Notes: a model not told the origin generated them from the sequence alone. A DNA stretch of 37,198 nt from an uncultured Ruminococcus sp. (GCA_937902395.1 CALGTV010000025.1:1-37198), one strand, 5' to 3'; counted from the stretch's first letter, positions 16,299-24,550 are shown. Translations and numbers: made by a program.

Positions 16299-17624
16299 AT
16301 GAGTGAATTTTTCAGCAATATAGGCAAGATTCCTTACGAGGGAAAGGACAGCACAAATCCCCTTGCTTTCAAATATTACAATCCTGATGAGGTTATCGGC
16401 GGAAAAACTATGAAGGAACAGCTCAAGTTCGCTCTCTCATGGTGGCATACAATGGGCGGCGACGGTACTGATATGTTCGGCTGCGGCACAACAGATAAGA
16501 CATGGGGCGAATCCGATCCCGAGGCACGCGCTAAAGCTAAGGTAGACGCTGCATTCGAGATTATGGATAAGCTTTCCATTGATTATTTCTGCTTCCATGA
16601 CCGTGACCTCTCTCCCGAATACGGCTCACTTGCTGAGACAAATGAGAAGTTCGACGCTATCGTTGATTATATCGCAGACAAAATGGCTGCTGACCCTTCA
16701 AAGAAGCTTCTCTGGGGTACAGCTAAGTGCTTCGATCACCCACGCTTCATGCACGGTGCAGGCACTTCTCCCTCTGCTGACGTTTTTGCATACGCAGGCG
16801 CACAGATTAAAAAGGCTATTGACGCTACTGTAAAGCTTGGCGGTAACGGCTATGTATTCTGGGGCGGACGTGAGGGTTATGAGACTCTCCTCAACACAAA
16901 TATGGGTCTTGAGCTTGACAACATGGCTCGTCTTATGAAAATGGCTGTTGAGTACGCTCGTTCTATCGGCTACACAGGCGATTTCTACATTGAGCCTAAG
17001 CCCAAGGAGCCTACAAAGCACCAGTACGATTTCGATACAGCTACTGTTCTCGGCTTTCTCCGCAAGTACGGTCTTGACAAGGATTTCAAGATGAACATTG
17101 AGGCAAACCACGCAACACTTGCTCAGCACACATTCCAGCATGAACTCCGTGTTGCTCGTGAGAACGGTGCATTTGGCTCTATCGACGCTAACCAAGGCGA
17201 TACACTTCTCGGTTGGGATACTGACCAGTTCCCCACAAACGTTTACGAGGCTGCTCTCTGTATGTACGAGGTTCTCAAGGCAGGCGGCTTCACAAACGGC
17301 GGTCTTAACTTTGATTCAAAGGCAAGACGCGGAAGCTTCACACCTGAAGATATCTTCCACAGCTATATTGCTGGTATGGATACATTTGCACTCGGTCTGA
17401 GAATTGCTGATAAGCTTATCTCTGACGGACGTATTGACAAGTTCGTTGATGACCGTTATGCTTCATGGACAACAGGCATCGGTAAGGATATCATCGACGG
17501 CAAGGTTAATCTTGCTGACCTTGAAAAATACGCTCTTGAAAAGGGCGAGGTTACTGATTCCCTCTCCAGCGGCAGACAGGAAATGCTGGAAGCTGTTCTG
17601 AACAACATTATGTTCAATCTTTAA
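16299..17624 (+). CDS. xylA: Xylose isomerase
   Basis: A 441-aa cytosolic enzyme converting D-xylose to D-xylulose, of the longer class II type by length and by its N-terminal extension ('IPYEGKDSTNPLAFKYYNPDE'). Signature regions: 'FCFHDRDLSPE' (catalytic His/Asp), 'YVFWGGREGYE', 'FYIEPKPKEPTKHQYD' (metal-binding Glu), 'NIEANHATLAQHTFQHEL' and 'FGSIDANQGD' (metal-binding Asp). ACGGAGG lies before the ATG. Codon use is strongly biased, suggesting high expression. No xylulokinase gene is next to it; the gene stands alone between the araC gene and a terminator pair. Confidence 0.98.
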   Translation: MSEFFSNIGKIPYEGKDSTNPLAFKYYNPDEVIGGKTMKEQLKFALSWWHTMGGDGTDMFGCGTTDKTWGESDPEARAKAKVDAAFEIMDKLSIDYFCFHDRDLSPEYGSLAETNEKFDAIVDYIADKMAADPSKKLLWGTAKCFDHPRFMHGAGTSPSADVFAYAGAQIKKAIDATVKLGGNGYVFWGGREGYETLLNTNMGLELDNMARLMKMAVEYARSIGYTGDFYIEPKPKEPTKHQYDFDTATVLGFLRKYGLDKDFKMNIEANHATLAQHTFQHELRVARENGAFGSIDANQGDTLLGWDTDQFPTNVYEAALCMYEVLKAGGFTNGGLNFDSKARRGSFTPEDIFHSYIAGMDTFALGLRIADKLISDGRIDKFVDDRYASWTTGIGKDIIDGKVNLADLEKYALEKGEVTDSLSSGRQEMLEAVLNNIMFNL

Positions 17625-17643
17625 TTAATGATTTCAAGTTAAA

Positions 17644-17685
17644 TTGTTAAGGAAACACCTGAATTATTCAGAGTTTCCTTAACAA
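17644..17685 (+). terminator. Hairpin after xylA
   Basis: TTGTTAAGGAAAC pairs over 13 bp with GTTTCCTTAACAA. The loop itself contains CTGAA/TTCAG, giving a two-stage stem. No T-run follows, so it may stabilise the xylA mRNA or terminate weakly. Confidence 0.55.
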
Positions 17686-17730
17686 ACCCTCTCTATTATT
17701 TTGAATTTTTACTATCCTTCTTAATTATAA

Positions 17731-17771
17731 AGTCTCCCTCGTTTGTTGGTTAGCGAGGGAGACTTGTTTTT
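17731..17771 (+). terminator. Rho-independent terminator after xylA
   Basis: AGTCTCCCTCG pairs with CGAGGGAGACT around a 12-nt loop, followed by TGTTTTT. Confidence 0.85.
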
Positions 17772-17865
17772 CGCCATAATTTTACATATATTTTACATTT
17801 CGCCAGTTTCAGATTTAACATTGCTATGATATAATCTGTATGAAAAATGAAACGGAGGAAAATGT

Positions 17866-19614
17866 ATGGATATTTTTAACGTCTTAACCCTTATCGGCGG
17901 TTTGTGCCTGTTCCTTTTCGGAATGAATATTATGGGTGAATCCCTTGAAAGAAGTGCAGGCAGTAAGCTTGAAACTATGATTGCTAAACTCACCACAGGA
18001 AAGCTTACAGGATTTCTTACAGGTCTTGGTGTAACCGCAATTATTCAGAGTTCATCTGCAACAACAGTTATGGTTGTCGGTTTTGTAAACTCAGGTCTTA
18101 TGAGCCTTAAACAAGCTATCCACGTTATCATGGGTGCGAATGTCGGCACTACTGTAACAGCGTGGATTCTCAGTCTCGGCGGAATTTCGGGAGATAATAT
18201 CGTTTTGCAGCTGCTGAAACCTACATCTTTTACCCCTGTTCTCGCCCTTGTGGGAATCATTCTGTATATGTTTACAAAAGGGGCAAAGAAAAAGGATATT
18301 GGTATGATTCTCCTTGGATTTGCAACGCTTATGTTCGGTATGGACACTATGACAGATGCTGTATCGGGACTTAAAGAAGTTCCTGCATTCCAGCAGTTAT
18401 TCATTATGTTCAAGAATCCAATACTTGGAGTTCTTGCAGGTGCAATTCTCACAGGTATTATCCAGTCAAGTTCCGCATCTGTTGGTATATTACAGGCTCT
18501 TGCAGCTACAGGAGCTGTTTCCTATGGCGCGGCTATTCCAATTATCATGGGACAGAATATCGGTACTTGCGTTACAGCGCTTCTCTCTTCAGTCGGAACA
18601 GCTAAAAATGCCCGTCGTGCTGCTCTCGTACACCTCTCATTCAATATAATCGGCACTGTTATCTGCCTCAGCGTATTTTCTATAGTAAATCTTTTGATTT
18701 CTCCTGCAATATTCGATGAATCTGCAAGTCTTGCAGGTATCGCTATATGCCACTCAATCTTTAACATTGCCTGTACAGCAATACTCTTGCCAATGTCGGG
18801 ACTTCTTGAAAAGCTTGCATATAAGCTTGTTCCCGATACAGATACACAGGAAGAAACAACCATTCTTGATGAAAGACTTCTTGCAACTCCTGCAATCGCC
18901 CTTGAATGTGCATATAATCTTACTCATGAAATGGCTGAAATCGCCGCAAATGCTCTCAAATCAAGCATATCATGTCTTACAGAATACAACAAGGAATCTG
19001 CAAATGATATTCGCGAATCCGAAGATAAAACTGACCATATGGAAGATATCATCGGCACATATCTCGTAAAGCTCAGCACTCATCAGCTTAATGAAAAAGA
19101 GGGTGCTACTGCTTCAATGCTCCTTAAAGCTATCGGAGATTTCGAGCGTATCAGCGATCATGCTGTAAATATCCTTGAATCCGCTGAGGAAATGCGCGAT
19201 AAGAGCATTAACTTCACTCCCGAAGCTCAGATTGAAATGAATTCCCTTTCACTTGCTGTATCAGAAATCGTTGAACTTTCATACACATCATTCAAAAAAT
19301 CTGACACTGAACAGGCAATGCGTGTAGAGCCTCTCGAACAGGTTATCGACAGAATGAAAGAACTTCTCCGTTCAAGACATATTGAACGACTCCGTGTAGG
19401 AGGATGCGGTATAGAAGCGGGATTTGTATGGAATGACCTTATCACAAATATGGAGCGAGTTTCCGACCACTGCTCAAATATCGCAGGATGTGTGATTGAC
19501 GTTAAGGAGCAGAATATGAATCTCCACGAATCACTGAAACAGCTCCGCACTGACAATGATATCTACAGAAAACAATTTGAAGAATATACCTCGAAATATC
19601 TTTCATTTGTTTAA
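17866..19614 (+). CDS. Na/Pi cotransporter with C-terminal PhoU-like domain
   Basis: A 582-aa Na+/phosphate symporter of the NptA/YjbB (PNaS) family. The N-terminal half (about 1-320) is membrane-embedded with two QSSSA-type repeats, 'AIIQSSSATTVMVVGFV' and 'GIIQSSSASVGILQALA', and the paired 'GANVGTTVTAW' and 'GQNIGTCVTALL' motifs. The C-terminal part (about 345-575) is helical and PhoU-like, with E/D-rich three-helix segments ('LKAIGDFERISDHAVNILE', 'NMERVSDHCSNIAGC'). GGAGG lies before the ATG. It is monocistronic between terminators. It is likely a housekeeping phosphate transporter not tied to xylan use. Confidence 0.93.
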   Translation: MDIFNVLTLIGGLCLFLFGMNIMGESLERSAGSKLETMIAKLTTGKLTGFLTGLGVTAIIQSSSATTVMVVGFVNSGLMSLKQAIHVIMGANVGTTVTAWILSLGGISGDNIVLQLLKPTSFTPVLALVGIILYMFTKGAKKKDIGMILLGFATLMFGMDTMTDAVSGLKEVPAFQQLFIMFKNPILGVLAGAILTGIIQSSSASVGILQALAATGAVSYGAAIPIIMGQNIGTCVTALLSSVGTAKNARRAALVHLSFNIIGTVICLSVFSIVNLLISPAIFDESASLAGIAICHSIFNIACTAILLPMSGLLEKLAYKLVPDTDTQEETTILDERLLATPAIALECAYNLTHEMAEIAANALKSSISCLTEYNKESANDIRESEDKTDHMEDIIGTYLVKLSTHQLNEKEGATASMLLKAIGDFERISDHAVNILESAEEMRDKSINFTPEAQIEMNSLSLAVSEIVELSYTSFKKSDTEQAMRVEPLEQVIDRMKELLRSRHIERLRVGGCGIEAGFVWNDLITNMERVSDHCSNIAGCVIDVKEQNMNLHESLKQLRTDNDIYRKQFEEYTSKYLSFV

Positions 19615-19628
19615 ACCTCTTTATCTTC

Positions 19629-19656
19629 CCCCTCGTTTCGGCGAGGGGATTTTTTT
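19629..19656 (+). terminator. Terminator of the Na/Pi cotransporter gene
   Basis: CCCCTCG pairs with CGAGGGG around a 6-nt loop, followed by ATTTTTTT. Confidence 0.9.
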
Positions 19657-19666
19657 GCAAAATCAA

Positions 19667-19692
19667 AAATCTCCCGAAAAATCGGGAGATTT
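19667..19692. repeat. 26-nt inverted repeat, copy 1
   Basis: AAATCTCCCGA and TCGGGAGATTT form an 11-bp hairpin around AAAA. An identical copy is at 19833-19858; the two flank the element at 19699-19801. Confidence 0.85.
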
Positions 19693-19698
19693 GAGATT

Positions 19699-19801
19699 GT
19701 CCAAAAACTTGAATTTCGTTCCGAAATTGCGGGCGACCAATGGTCGCCCCTACACAAAATAACGCTATATAGCCAATTGTAGGGGCGAGCATTGCTCGCC
19801 C
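19699..19801. repeat. Intergenic quasi-palindromic repeat element, copy A
   Basis: The element starts with GTCCAAAAACTTGAATTTCG. It has the hairpin GGGCGACC/GGTCGCCC (19731-19749), an inner CCCCTACA/TGTAGGGG inverted repeat (19747-19754 and 19778-19785) and the hairpin GGGCGAGC/GCTCGCCC (19783-19801). It is related to 36925-37030, sharing the lead sequence, 'CCTACA', 'ATAAC', 'ATAGCCA' and 'TGTAGGG'. There is no coding capacity; it looks like a REP/MITE-class repeat. Confidence 0.75.
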
Positions 19802-19832
19802 TTAAATAAAATATGCCTTTTTCTACAGACTG

Positions 19833-19858
19833 AAATCTCCCGAAAAATCGGGAGATTT
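19833..19858. repeat. 26-nt inverted repeat, copy 2, terminator of sdpI-like gene
   Basis: Identical to 19667-19692. It lies 4 nt beyond the stop of the leftward SdpI-like gene and, with the A/T tracts around it, probably acts as that gene's terminator. Confidence 0.8.
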
Positions 19859-19862
19859 ATTG

Positions 19863-20480
19863 TTATCTGACAACGAATGAATAAACAACAGGAATCATTA
19901 CAATAACGGACATTAAAATCAAAGCAGGAATATACATACCAAGGAGGGAAACGGGCAGGAGTGCAATTCCGCCGATTGTCCAGACAAAACCTGCAAAACG
20001 ATGTGTCTTGTCCCATATTCTTTCATCCGAAAGGGTACGGGGCGTTTTTATTCCAAGGTAGCTGTTCTGTCTTGTTTTAGGCATATAATTGCCGATTACA
20101 ATGAGAAAAACAGAAATAAGAAGTCCTACAACTGCACCTACATTCGTCAGCTTTTCAAGTGCATAGAGGATTATCATTCCCTCCATTACAAATGCAAGCA
20201 CAGGTATTATAAAGCGAACCATTGTGTTGGCTTTTCTGCTGTTTTCCGTGCGTTTGTCGGTGCTTGTAATCAGACAGCATATAATCTCCATAACTGCCAG
20301 CACAACGGGCAATACCACAATTGCCGCCAGTTTCGGCATATAGCTGTCAGGCTCGTTCGACATATTAAAATGAGTTGCAACTTTTTCGGGCAGCTTATTG
20401 TATACCACAAATCCGGGAATTACTGCACAAAGCGTCAGAACTGCTGCAAATATATCTGTTTTAGTCAACATCTTTTTCAT
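19863..20480 (-). CDS. SdpI-family membrane protein (DUF1648-SdpI)
   Basis: About 205 aa with six hydrophobic segments. The N-terminal DUF1648-type part contains 'VVYNKLPEKVATHFNMSNEPDSYMPK'. The C-terminal SdpI-type part contains 'VIGNYMPKTRQNSYLGIKTPRTLSDERIWDKTHRFAG', the hallmark of this family. In Bacillus subtilis SdpI gives immunity to the SdpC toxin and signals to the repressor SdpR. Here the start overlaps the upstream ArsR-type repressor gene by 20 nt, with GGAGG inside that gene, repeating the sdpRI arrangement. No toxin gene is present, so the present role (envelope-stress or toxin sensing) is open. Confidence 0.9.
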   Translation of the reverse strand: MKKMLTKTDIFAAVLTLCAVIPGFVVYNKLPEKVATHFNMSNEPDSYMPKLAAIVVLPVVLAVMEIICCLITSTDKRTENSRKANTMVRFIIPVLAFVMEGMIILYALEKLTNVGAVVGLLISVFLIVIGNYMPKTRQNSYLGIKTPRTLSDERIWDKTHRFAGFVWTIGGIALLPVSLLGMYIPALILMSVIVMIPVVYSFVVR

Positions 20481-20775
20481 AATTATCCTCCAATTCTCCC
20501 TCTTTGCTGTCTGAATGGGATATGAACTGTGCTGTCCACATCATTATTTCTTCAAACACCGAGGTATTTAACGTGTAATAGATGAAATTTTTTTCTCTTG
20601 TTTCGTGTACAAGCTCCGCATTTTTCAGCTGTTTCAGATGATACGAAACAGTTGCGCCTGTCATATCAAACTGTGCAGCTATTTCCCCTGCGGATTTTCG
20701 CCCCTCACGGAGCATTGTCAGTATTTCACGCCTTGCGGGATCTGACAAGGCTTTGAATGTTTCAGGGAAACCCAT
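20461..20775 (-). CDS. ArsR/SmtB-type winged-helix repressor (SdpR-like)
   Basis: A 104-aa winged helix protein: 'ETFKALSDPARREILTMLREGRKSAGEIAAQFDMTGATVSYHLKQLKNAELVHETREKNFIYYTLN'. It has no metal-binding cysteine motif in helix 3 (no ELCVCDL-like box), so it is more like SdpR than ArsR or SmtB. The start at 20775 has GGAGGG upstream. A perfect promoter and an inverted repeat at its start site indicate autorepression. It is translated with, and overlaps, the SdpI-like gene. Confidence 0.92.
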   Translation of the reverse strand: MGFPETFKALSDPARREILTMLREGRKSAGEIAAQFDMTGATVSYHLKQLKNAELVHETREKNFIYYTLNTSVFEEIMMWTAQFISHSDSKEGELEDNYEKDVD

Positions 20776-20808
20776 ATAATCCCTCCTTTTATAATTTTAG
20801 TACGTACT

Positions 20809-20844
20809 ATTTAGAGAATTTTCTATTTAGAATTTTCTCTAAAT
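20809..20844 (-). promoter_or_regulatory. Putative operator of the repressor
   Basis: The inverted repeat ATTTAGAGAA (20809-20818) and TTCTCTAAAT (20835-20844) has a further TTTAGAA in its centre. The palindrome AGTACGTACT lies just left of it (20800-20809). It sits directly after the -10 box, over the expected transcription start, where a repressor would block initiation. Confidence 0.7.
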
Positions 20845-20846
20845 AC

Positions 20847-20875
20847 ATAATATCATATTTTCGTGAGTTTGTCAA
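20847..20875 (-). promoter_or_regulatory. Promoter of the sdpR/sdpI-like pair
   Basis: On the minus strand, -35 TTGACA (20870-20875), 17-nt spacer, -10 TATTAT (20847-20852). Confidence 0.85.
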
Positions 20876-20938
20876 GAGGTATTTTGAAAATTTTCTAAAT
20901 AGCAATATTGCTTCACCAATTATACCCATAAATAAATT

Positions 20939-20964
20939 GCGGCCGCACTTTCTGTGCAACCGCA
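20939..20964 (-). terminator. Possible terminator of the GH30 gene
   Basis: GCGG-cc-GCAC and GTGC-aa-CCGC form a hairpin with one internal mismatch pair. On the minus strand it is followed by AATTTATTTAT. It lies about 180 nt beyond the GH30 stop, past a tandem repeat. Confidence 0.45.
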
Positions 20965-20967
20965 TTA

Positions 20968-21155
20968 TGAGGGATAAATTAGAGGATTTCATATTTATGA
21001 ATCGCGGAGTTATTCCGCCTTTTGCAGAAATTATAGCGCGAATTGCCTGCGAGGCTCTCGCTGAGGGATAAATTAGAGGATTTCGTATTTTTGAATCGCG
21101 GAGTTATCTTGCCATTTGCAATAATCTCAACGCGTTGCGCCTGCCTTATTCCTTT
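20968..21155. repeat. 94-nt imperfect tandem duplication at the GH30 3' end
   Basis: Unit 1 (20968-21061) and unit 2 (21062-21155) both start TGAGGGATAAATTAGAGGAT. They stay nearly identical for about 50 nt (including 'GAATCGCGGAGTTAT') and then diverge. The second unit runs into the last codons of the GH30 gene. Nothing coding is convincing here. Confidence 0.75.
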
Positions 21156-23347
21156 ACAGGAAGCTGGTCAAGAGTGTAAATCTGAGCGTCAACTTTTTTG
21201 ATAACACCTGCATCAGAAGCAAGAATACCGTCACCATTATTACATACATCGGCATTTAATCTGCCCTGTTCAGAAAGACCGTATTTGTCGGGATTTCCTA
21301 AACTCTGGAGAATAGCTGTGGCATCGGATATGGAAACATTACCGTCACAGTTGGCATCACCATAGAATATATTTTTTTCATCAGAATTTACAATAGTAGT
21401 TGTTGTATTTGGCTGCGTATCTGCAACTGTTGTTGCAGGCTTGATTGTAGTAGTTGTTGCGATAGTTGTAGACTTTGTCGTTGTGGTAGTAGTTGTAGTA
21501 GTTGTTGTGGTTGTAGTAGTAGTTGCTGTGGTGATTACAGGTGCGGCAGGACCGTCAATTTTTGTACCTGCTACAGCACCGATAGCTTCTTCTATGTAGA
21601 AATTTTCTGTGCCTTCCTCTGTTTCAACATAAATCTGCATTTCTGTTGCATCATCAGGAATTTTATAATTTGCATTTGCAAGCTGTACCCATGTACCAGG
21701 GATTGTCTCTCCCTCTGCAATTGTGGAATAATGAGTTTCACCGTCCGAACCTATATATTGTAACTTCAGGAAAAACTTAGTTGATGCTTCACCGTCAAAA
21801 TATGTTGCAAGAGTACTGAAGCTGTATGTTTCACCGGGTTTGAACACCTTTGAGTTGAGAGACTTTGCGGCGCCATTCCATGTCTTAGTTCTTTCCTGTA
21901 TGAGAAGTGCCTCTGCACCCTTATAGAATACTCTGCCGCTTGTCATAACAGTTGCATCGCCTCTGCCAATCCAATCAAAAGTATCTTTTTCAAATGTATC
22001 GTGGAAATAGTAACCATTTTCGTCAGGCTGTGAACCTGGAGTTACTCCGCTGCCCTCAAGGCTTACAACGAATGTTGTAACACTGCTTGCAGGAAGCTGT
22101 GCAAAGAAACTGCTGCCGTCGTTTTCAAGATTTTCTGTAAGTGCAAGATTTTCATTTGCAGTTGTTCTCCAGCGGTCAACATCAATGATTTTTTCGCCGC
22201 TGCCGATTGTAAATTCCTGTGCATAGCCCTCTGTACCCTTATTGATAGCAACAATAGTTACCTGCTTATTATCGTTTTTGTACGCAGAAACGAGAACGCC
22301 GCTTGCAGGCTGTTCTGTTGCGGCAATACGGATATCGCCGGGACGTACCCACTTAGAAAAGTGTGCCATATTATATCCGCGCTTGGAAATTGAACCGTCC
22401 TCGCTCATGGGACCGTAGCTTCTTCTGATGTACCACCATACATAAGCGCTCATATTTCCTACAACAAGACCGTTGTGGATATTTTCGGAAACCTGAATAG
22501 CCTGACTCCAGATGTTATTGGAATTTGCTTCACTGTTTGGTACGTAAACCTCGGTCATCCATATTTCCTTGCCGCAGTTTTCAAGAGCAGGAAAATCCAT
22601 CTGACTTCTCTGGGTGCCGTAGAAATGTGTACCGAAAAGGTCACAGTTTGCCATAGCCTTTGAGTTATTAAGGATTTTACTGTAGTAATCCTTGTTTGTA
22701 TACTGGAATGTTTCAGGAGACATTACGCGGGTACTTGTGATTTTATCCGCATAGTTTGCAAGGAAATCGGTAGTTTCGTCAGATGACCATGCTGTCCACT
22801 CGTCAGCGTAGTCAGGCTCATTCTGAACTGAAATTGAGTACAGCTCAACGCCCTGACTTTTCATGTATGTACCAAAATCGTTAAGATGCTGAGCGTATGC
22901 CGCATAGTTTGATTTCGGCAGATGAAGCTTACCGCCTCTTGCGCCGCCTGTACCTTTTTCAGCAAGATTCGAGGGCGGCTCCCAAGGAGATGCGAAAATT
23001 GTAGCTCCCTGTGACTGCGCATATTTAGCAGTAGCAACAGCCTTGTTCCACTGGTTTTTATCAGGGTTTACAAATACTCGGAGAACGGACATACCAAGCT
23101 GATTATCGCCGTTCCCAAAAGCAGTTTTTCTCTGTGCTTCTGTAAGATCCTGACCTGTCCATTCGGGGTGGTTGATACCGCCGAATCCGCGGATTGTCTG
23201 ATATTCTGTAGTTGTATCGATTACAACTTTTTCAGCCGCTGATGATTCGATTGTATTGTTCATAGGAACAACAGCAGCACCTGCAATAAGCATAGCCGAT
23301 GCAGTAATAGCAGAAACTGTTCTGCTGATAATTGATTTGAAATTCAT
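21146..23347 (-). CDS. Secreted GH30 glucuronoxylanase with CBM22 and dockerin
   Basis: 733 aa. Signal peptide about 1-38 ('ASAMLIAGAAVVPMNNTIESSAAE'). GH30 catalytic domain about 40-430: acid/base Glu177 in 'SISVQNEPDYADEW', nucleophile Glu266 in 'EIWMTEVYVP', and 'YVWWYIRRSYGPMSEDG', the conserved loop of GH30_8 enzymes that carries the arginine used to bind the methylglucuronic acid side chain. So glucuronoxylan endo-hydrolysis is likely. A CBM22-like module (about 443-597) follows, then a linker (about 603-655) with an almost pure Thr tract, then a type I dockerin (660-730) whose second loop, 'ADVCNNGDGILASD', has the R. flavefaciens-style pattern. AAGGGATGA precedes the ATG. The promoter shares a 39-nt element with the GH10/GH43 gene. 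Confidence 0.95.
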   Translation of the reverse strand: MNFKSIISRTVSAITASAMLIAGAAVVPMNNTIESSAAEKVVIDTTTEYQTIRGFGGINHPEWTGQDLTEAQRKTAFGNGDNQLGMSVLRVFVNPDKNQWNKAVATAKYAQSQGATIFASPWEPPSNLAEKGTGGARGGKLHLPKSNYAAYAQHLNDFGTYMKSQGVELYSISVQNEPDYADEWTAWSSDETTDFLANYADKITSTRVMSPETFQYTNKDYYSKILNNSKAMANCDLFGTHFYGTQRSQMDFPALENCGKEIWMTEVYVPNSEANSNNIWSQAIQVSENIHNGLVVGNMSAYVWWYIRRSYGPMSEDGSISKRGYNMAHFSKWVRPGDIRIAATEQPASGVLVSAYKNDNKQVTIVAINKGTEGYAQEFTIGSGEKIIDVDRWRTTANENLALTENLENDGSSFFAQLPASSVTTFVVSLEGSGVTPGSQPDENGYYFHDTFEKDTFDWIGRGDATVMTSGRVFYKGAEALLIQERTKTWNGAAKSLNSKVFKPGETYSFSTLATYFDGEASTKFFLKLQYIGSDGETHYSTIAEGETIPGTWVQLANANYKIPDDATEMQIYVETEEGTENFYIEEAIGAVAGTKIDGPAAPVITTATTTTTTTTTTTTTTTTKSTTIATTTTIKPATTVADTQPNTTTTIVNSDEKNIFYGDANCDGNVSISDATAILQSLGNPDKYGLSEQGRLNADVCNNGDGILASDAGVIKKVDAQIYTLDQLPVKE

Positions 23348-23399
23348 AATTAATCATCCCTTTCAAAATATTGAATTCCCAAAATTTCTTACTATATTT

Positions 23400-23428
23400 A
23401 TTATAAACCATTCACAAAAACTTTACAA
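23400..23428 (-). promoter_or_regulatory. Promoter of the GH30 xylanase gene
   Basis: On the minus strand, -35 TTGTAA (23423-23428), 17-nt spacer, -10 TATAAT (23400-23405). The -35 is fused to the shared upstream element at 23425-23463. Confidence 0.8.
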
Positions 23429-23463
23429 CCTACAATTTGAAGATTTGGTGGACTTTTTGAAGA
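23425..23463 (-). promoter_or_regulatory. Shared xylanase promoter element, GH30 copy
   Basis: A 39-nt block matching 28605-28643 at 33 positions by my count. Read on the minus strand it contains TCTTCAAA twice, 20 nt apart, TCCACCA between them, and ends GGTTGT, overlapping the -35 box. It looks like a class II activator site made of two direct half-sites. Confidence 0.75.
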
Positions 23464-23478
23464 AATGTTAAGTTCGAC

Positions 23479-23507
23479 TTGACTTTAATGTTAATTCATT
23501 GTATAAT
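23479..23507 (+). promoter_or_regulatory. Promoter of the divergent secreted-protein gene
   Basis: TTGACT (23479-23484), 17-nt spacer, TATAAT (23502-23507). Confidence 0.8.
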
Positions 23508-23540
23508 AAAACAAAGAAGCCGCATTGCGAGGTGTAAAAT

Positions 23541-24410
23541 TTGATAAATATTATAAAGAAGCTGATTTTAGGCTGTCTTGTTTTATATGCGGTATCTTTC
23601 ACAAGCGGATATTATAAGCCGGATGGAATATATACCGGATATTCTATTATTACTGAATTGAAAACCAAAGAAGAAATTGTTGAAGAATTTAAAAAGCTGG
23701 AGAAACAGTTTTTCCCGATTAACGAAACTTTGCAGGAAATCCCCGAAGATTATTTCACAACTCCAGCTGATTGGGTGGAAATTGAGTTTAACAACGGCGT
23801 TTCCATGAAAGTTCCACCGGGACTTGATTATCATAAGGAATCTGATGAAAATAATGGACAGCTTCTCACATATGAAATTTATAGTAACAAGAACGAAGAA
23901 GAAAAGAAAAAAGCTACTACATCAGTCGGATTTTTATCCATGACCGATTGGGCAGAAGACGAAAAATACGTATACACATATGAGGAAGCCAAGGCAGAAC
24001 GAGCTATTTTTGAACATTACAATATAATTCCTTTTGACAGAAAAATGAAAAAGCTGAATAAAAAGCTTTATGACGTTCCCCTTGCCGAACTGGGAATTGA
24101 AACAAAGGGCACAAGATACGGACGTATCAAGGGACTGCTGAGTATTACCGAAGCCGACATCGCAGGACTTGACGAAGTCACTGCAAATACAATCCGCTTT
24201 GCCAAGGGCGTTTCTTTAATGGATTTTACGAATGCTTACATTATTGAAAAAGAAAACGCACATATTTTTATTCATAAGTATGGCGAAAAAGTTGGAAAAT
24301 ACTGGATAAGCGTTATGCCCACGGATAGCCTTGAATATGGAGGCATGATTAAAGCCGAGGATAAGGACACAGCTTTACGCATTGCCGCATCTACAAAATA
24401 TGAAAACTAA
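23541..24410 (+). CDS. Hypothetical secreted or membrane-anchored protein
   Basis: 289 aa starting at TTG, with GAGGTG at a proper distance upstream. The N-terminus 'INIIKKLILGCLVLYAVSFTSGYY' is a signal peptide or a single membrane anchor. The rest is soluble, Glu/Lys-rich and without cysteines in the mature part; segments include 'PADWVEIEFNNGVSMKVPPGLDY' and 'EHYNIIPFDRKMKKLNKKLYD'. I recognise no family. It has its own promoter, divergent from the GH30 xylanase across a 193-nt intergenic region that holds the shared xylanase element, and its own terminator. Coregulation with xylanases is possible but not shown. It has no dockerin. Confidence 0.8.
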   Translation: MINIIKKLILGCLVLYAVSFTSGYYKPDGIYTGYSIITELKTKEEIVEEFKKLEKQFFPINETLQEIPEDYFTTPADWVEIEFNNGVSMKVPPGLDYHKESDENNGQLLTYEIYSNKNEEEKKKATTSVGFLSMTDWAEDEKYVYTYEEAKAERAIFEHYNIIPFDRKMKKLNKKLYDVPLAELGIETKGTRYGRIKGLLSITEADIAGLDEVTANTIRFAKGVSLMDFTNAYIIEKENAHIFIHKYGEKVGKYWISVMPTDSLEYGGMIKAEDKDTALRIAASTKYEN

Positions 24411-24427
24411 TACTAATCCCTAAAAGC

Positions 24428-24462
24428 AAAAAGCCGGTCGTAACCCAAACGACCGGTTTTCT
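24428..24462 (+). terminator. Terminator of the hypothetical secreted protein gene
   Basis: CCGGTCG (24434-24440) pairs with CGACCGG (24450-24456), extended by flanking A and T tracts, with TTTTCTG following. Confidence 0.85.
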
Positions 24463-24550
24463 GATTTGTCTTGCCCTTACATTATATTTTTTATTATATC
24501 ATGTCTGCAATTGTGCTGATAGCAGACAAGCTACAATCTGTTGAGAGGTT

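Noticed and set aside
19660..19860. Insertion sequence or transposon
   Set aside because: No transposase frame in or near the region; only small palindromic elements are present.
20757..21071. Open frame of 104 codons on the plus strand
   Set aside because: It runs through the promoter, operator and tandem repeat of the leftward genes, has no ribosome binding site, and its product has no domain-like composition.
21480..21540. Tract of short repeated triplets that looks like a repeat array
   Set aside because: It encodes the poly-Thr linker of the GH30 enzyme in frame; there are no spacers, so it is not CRISPR.
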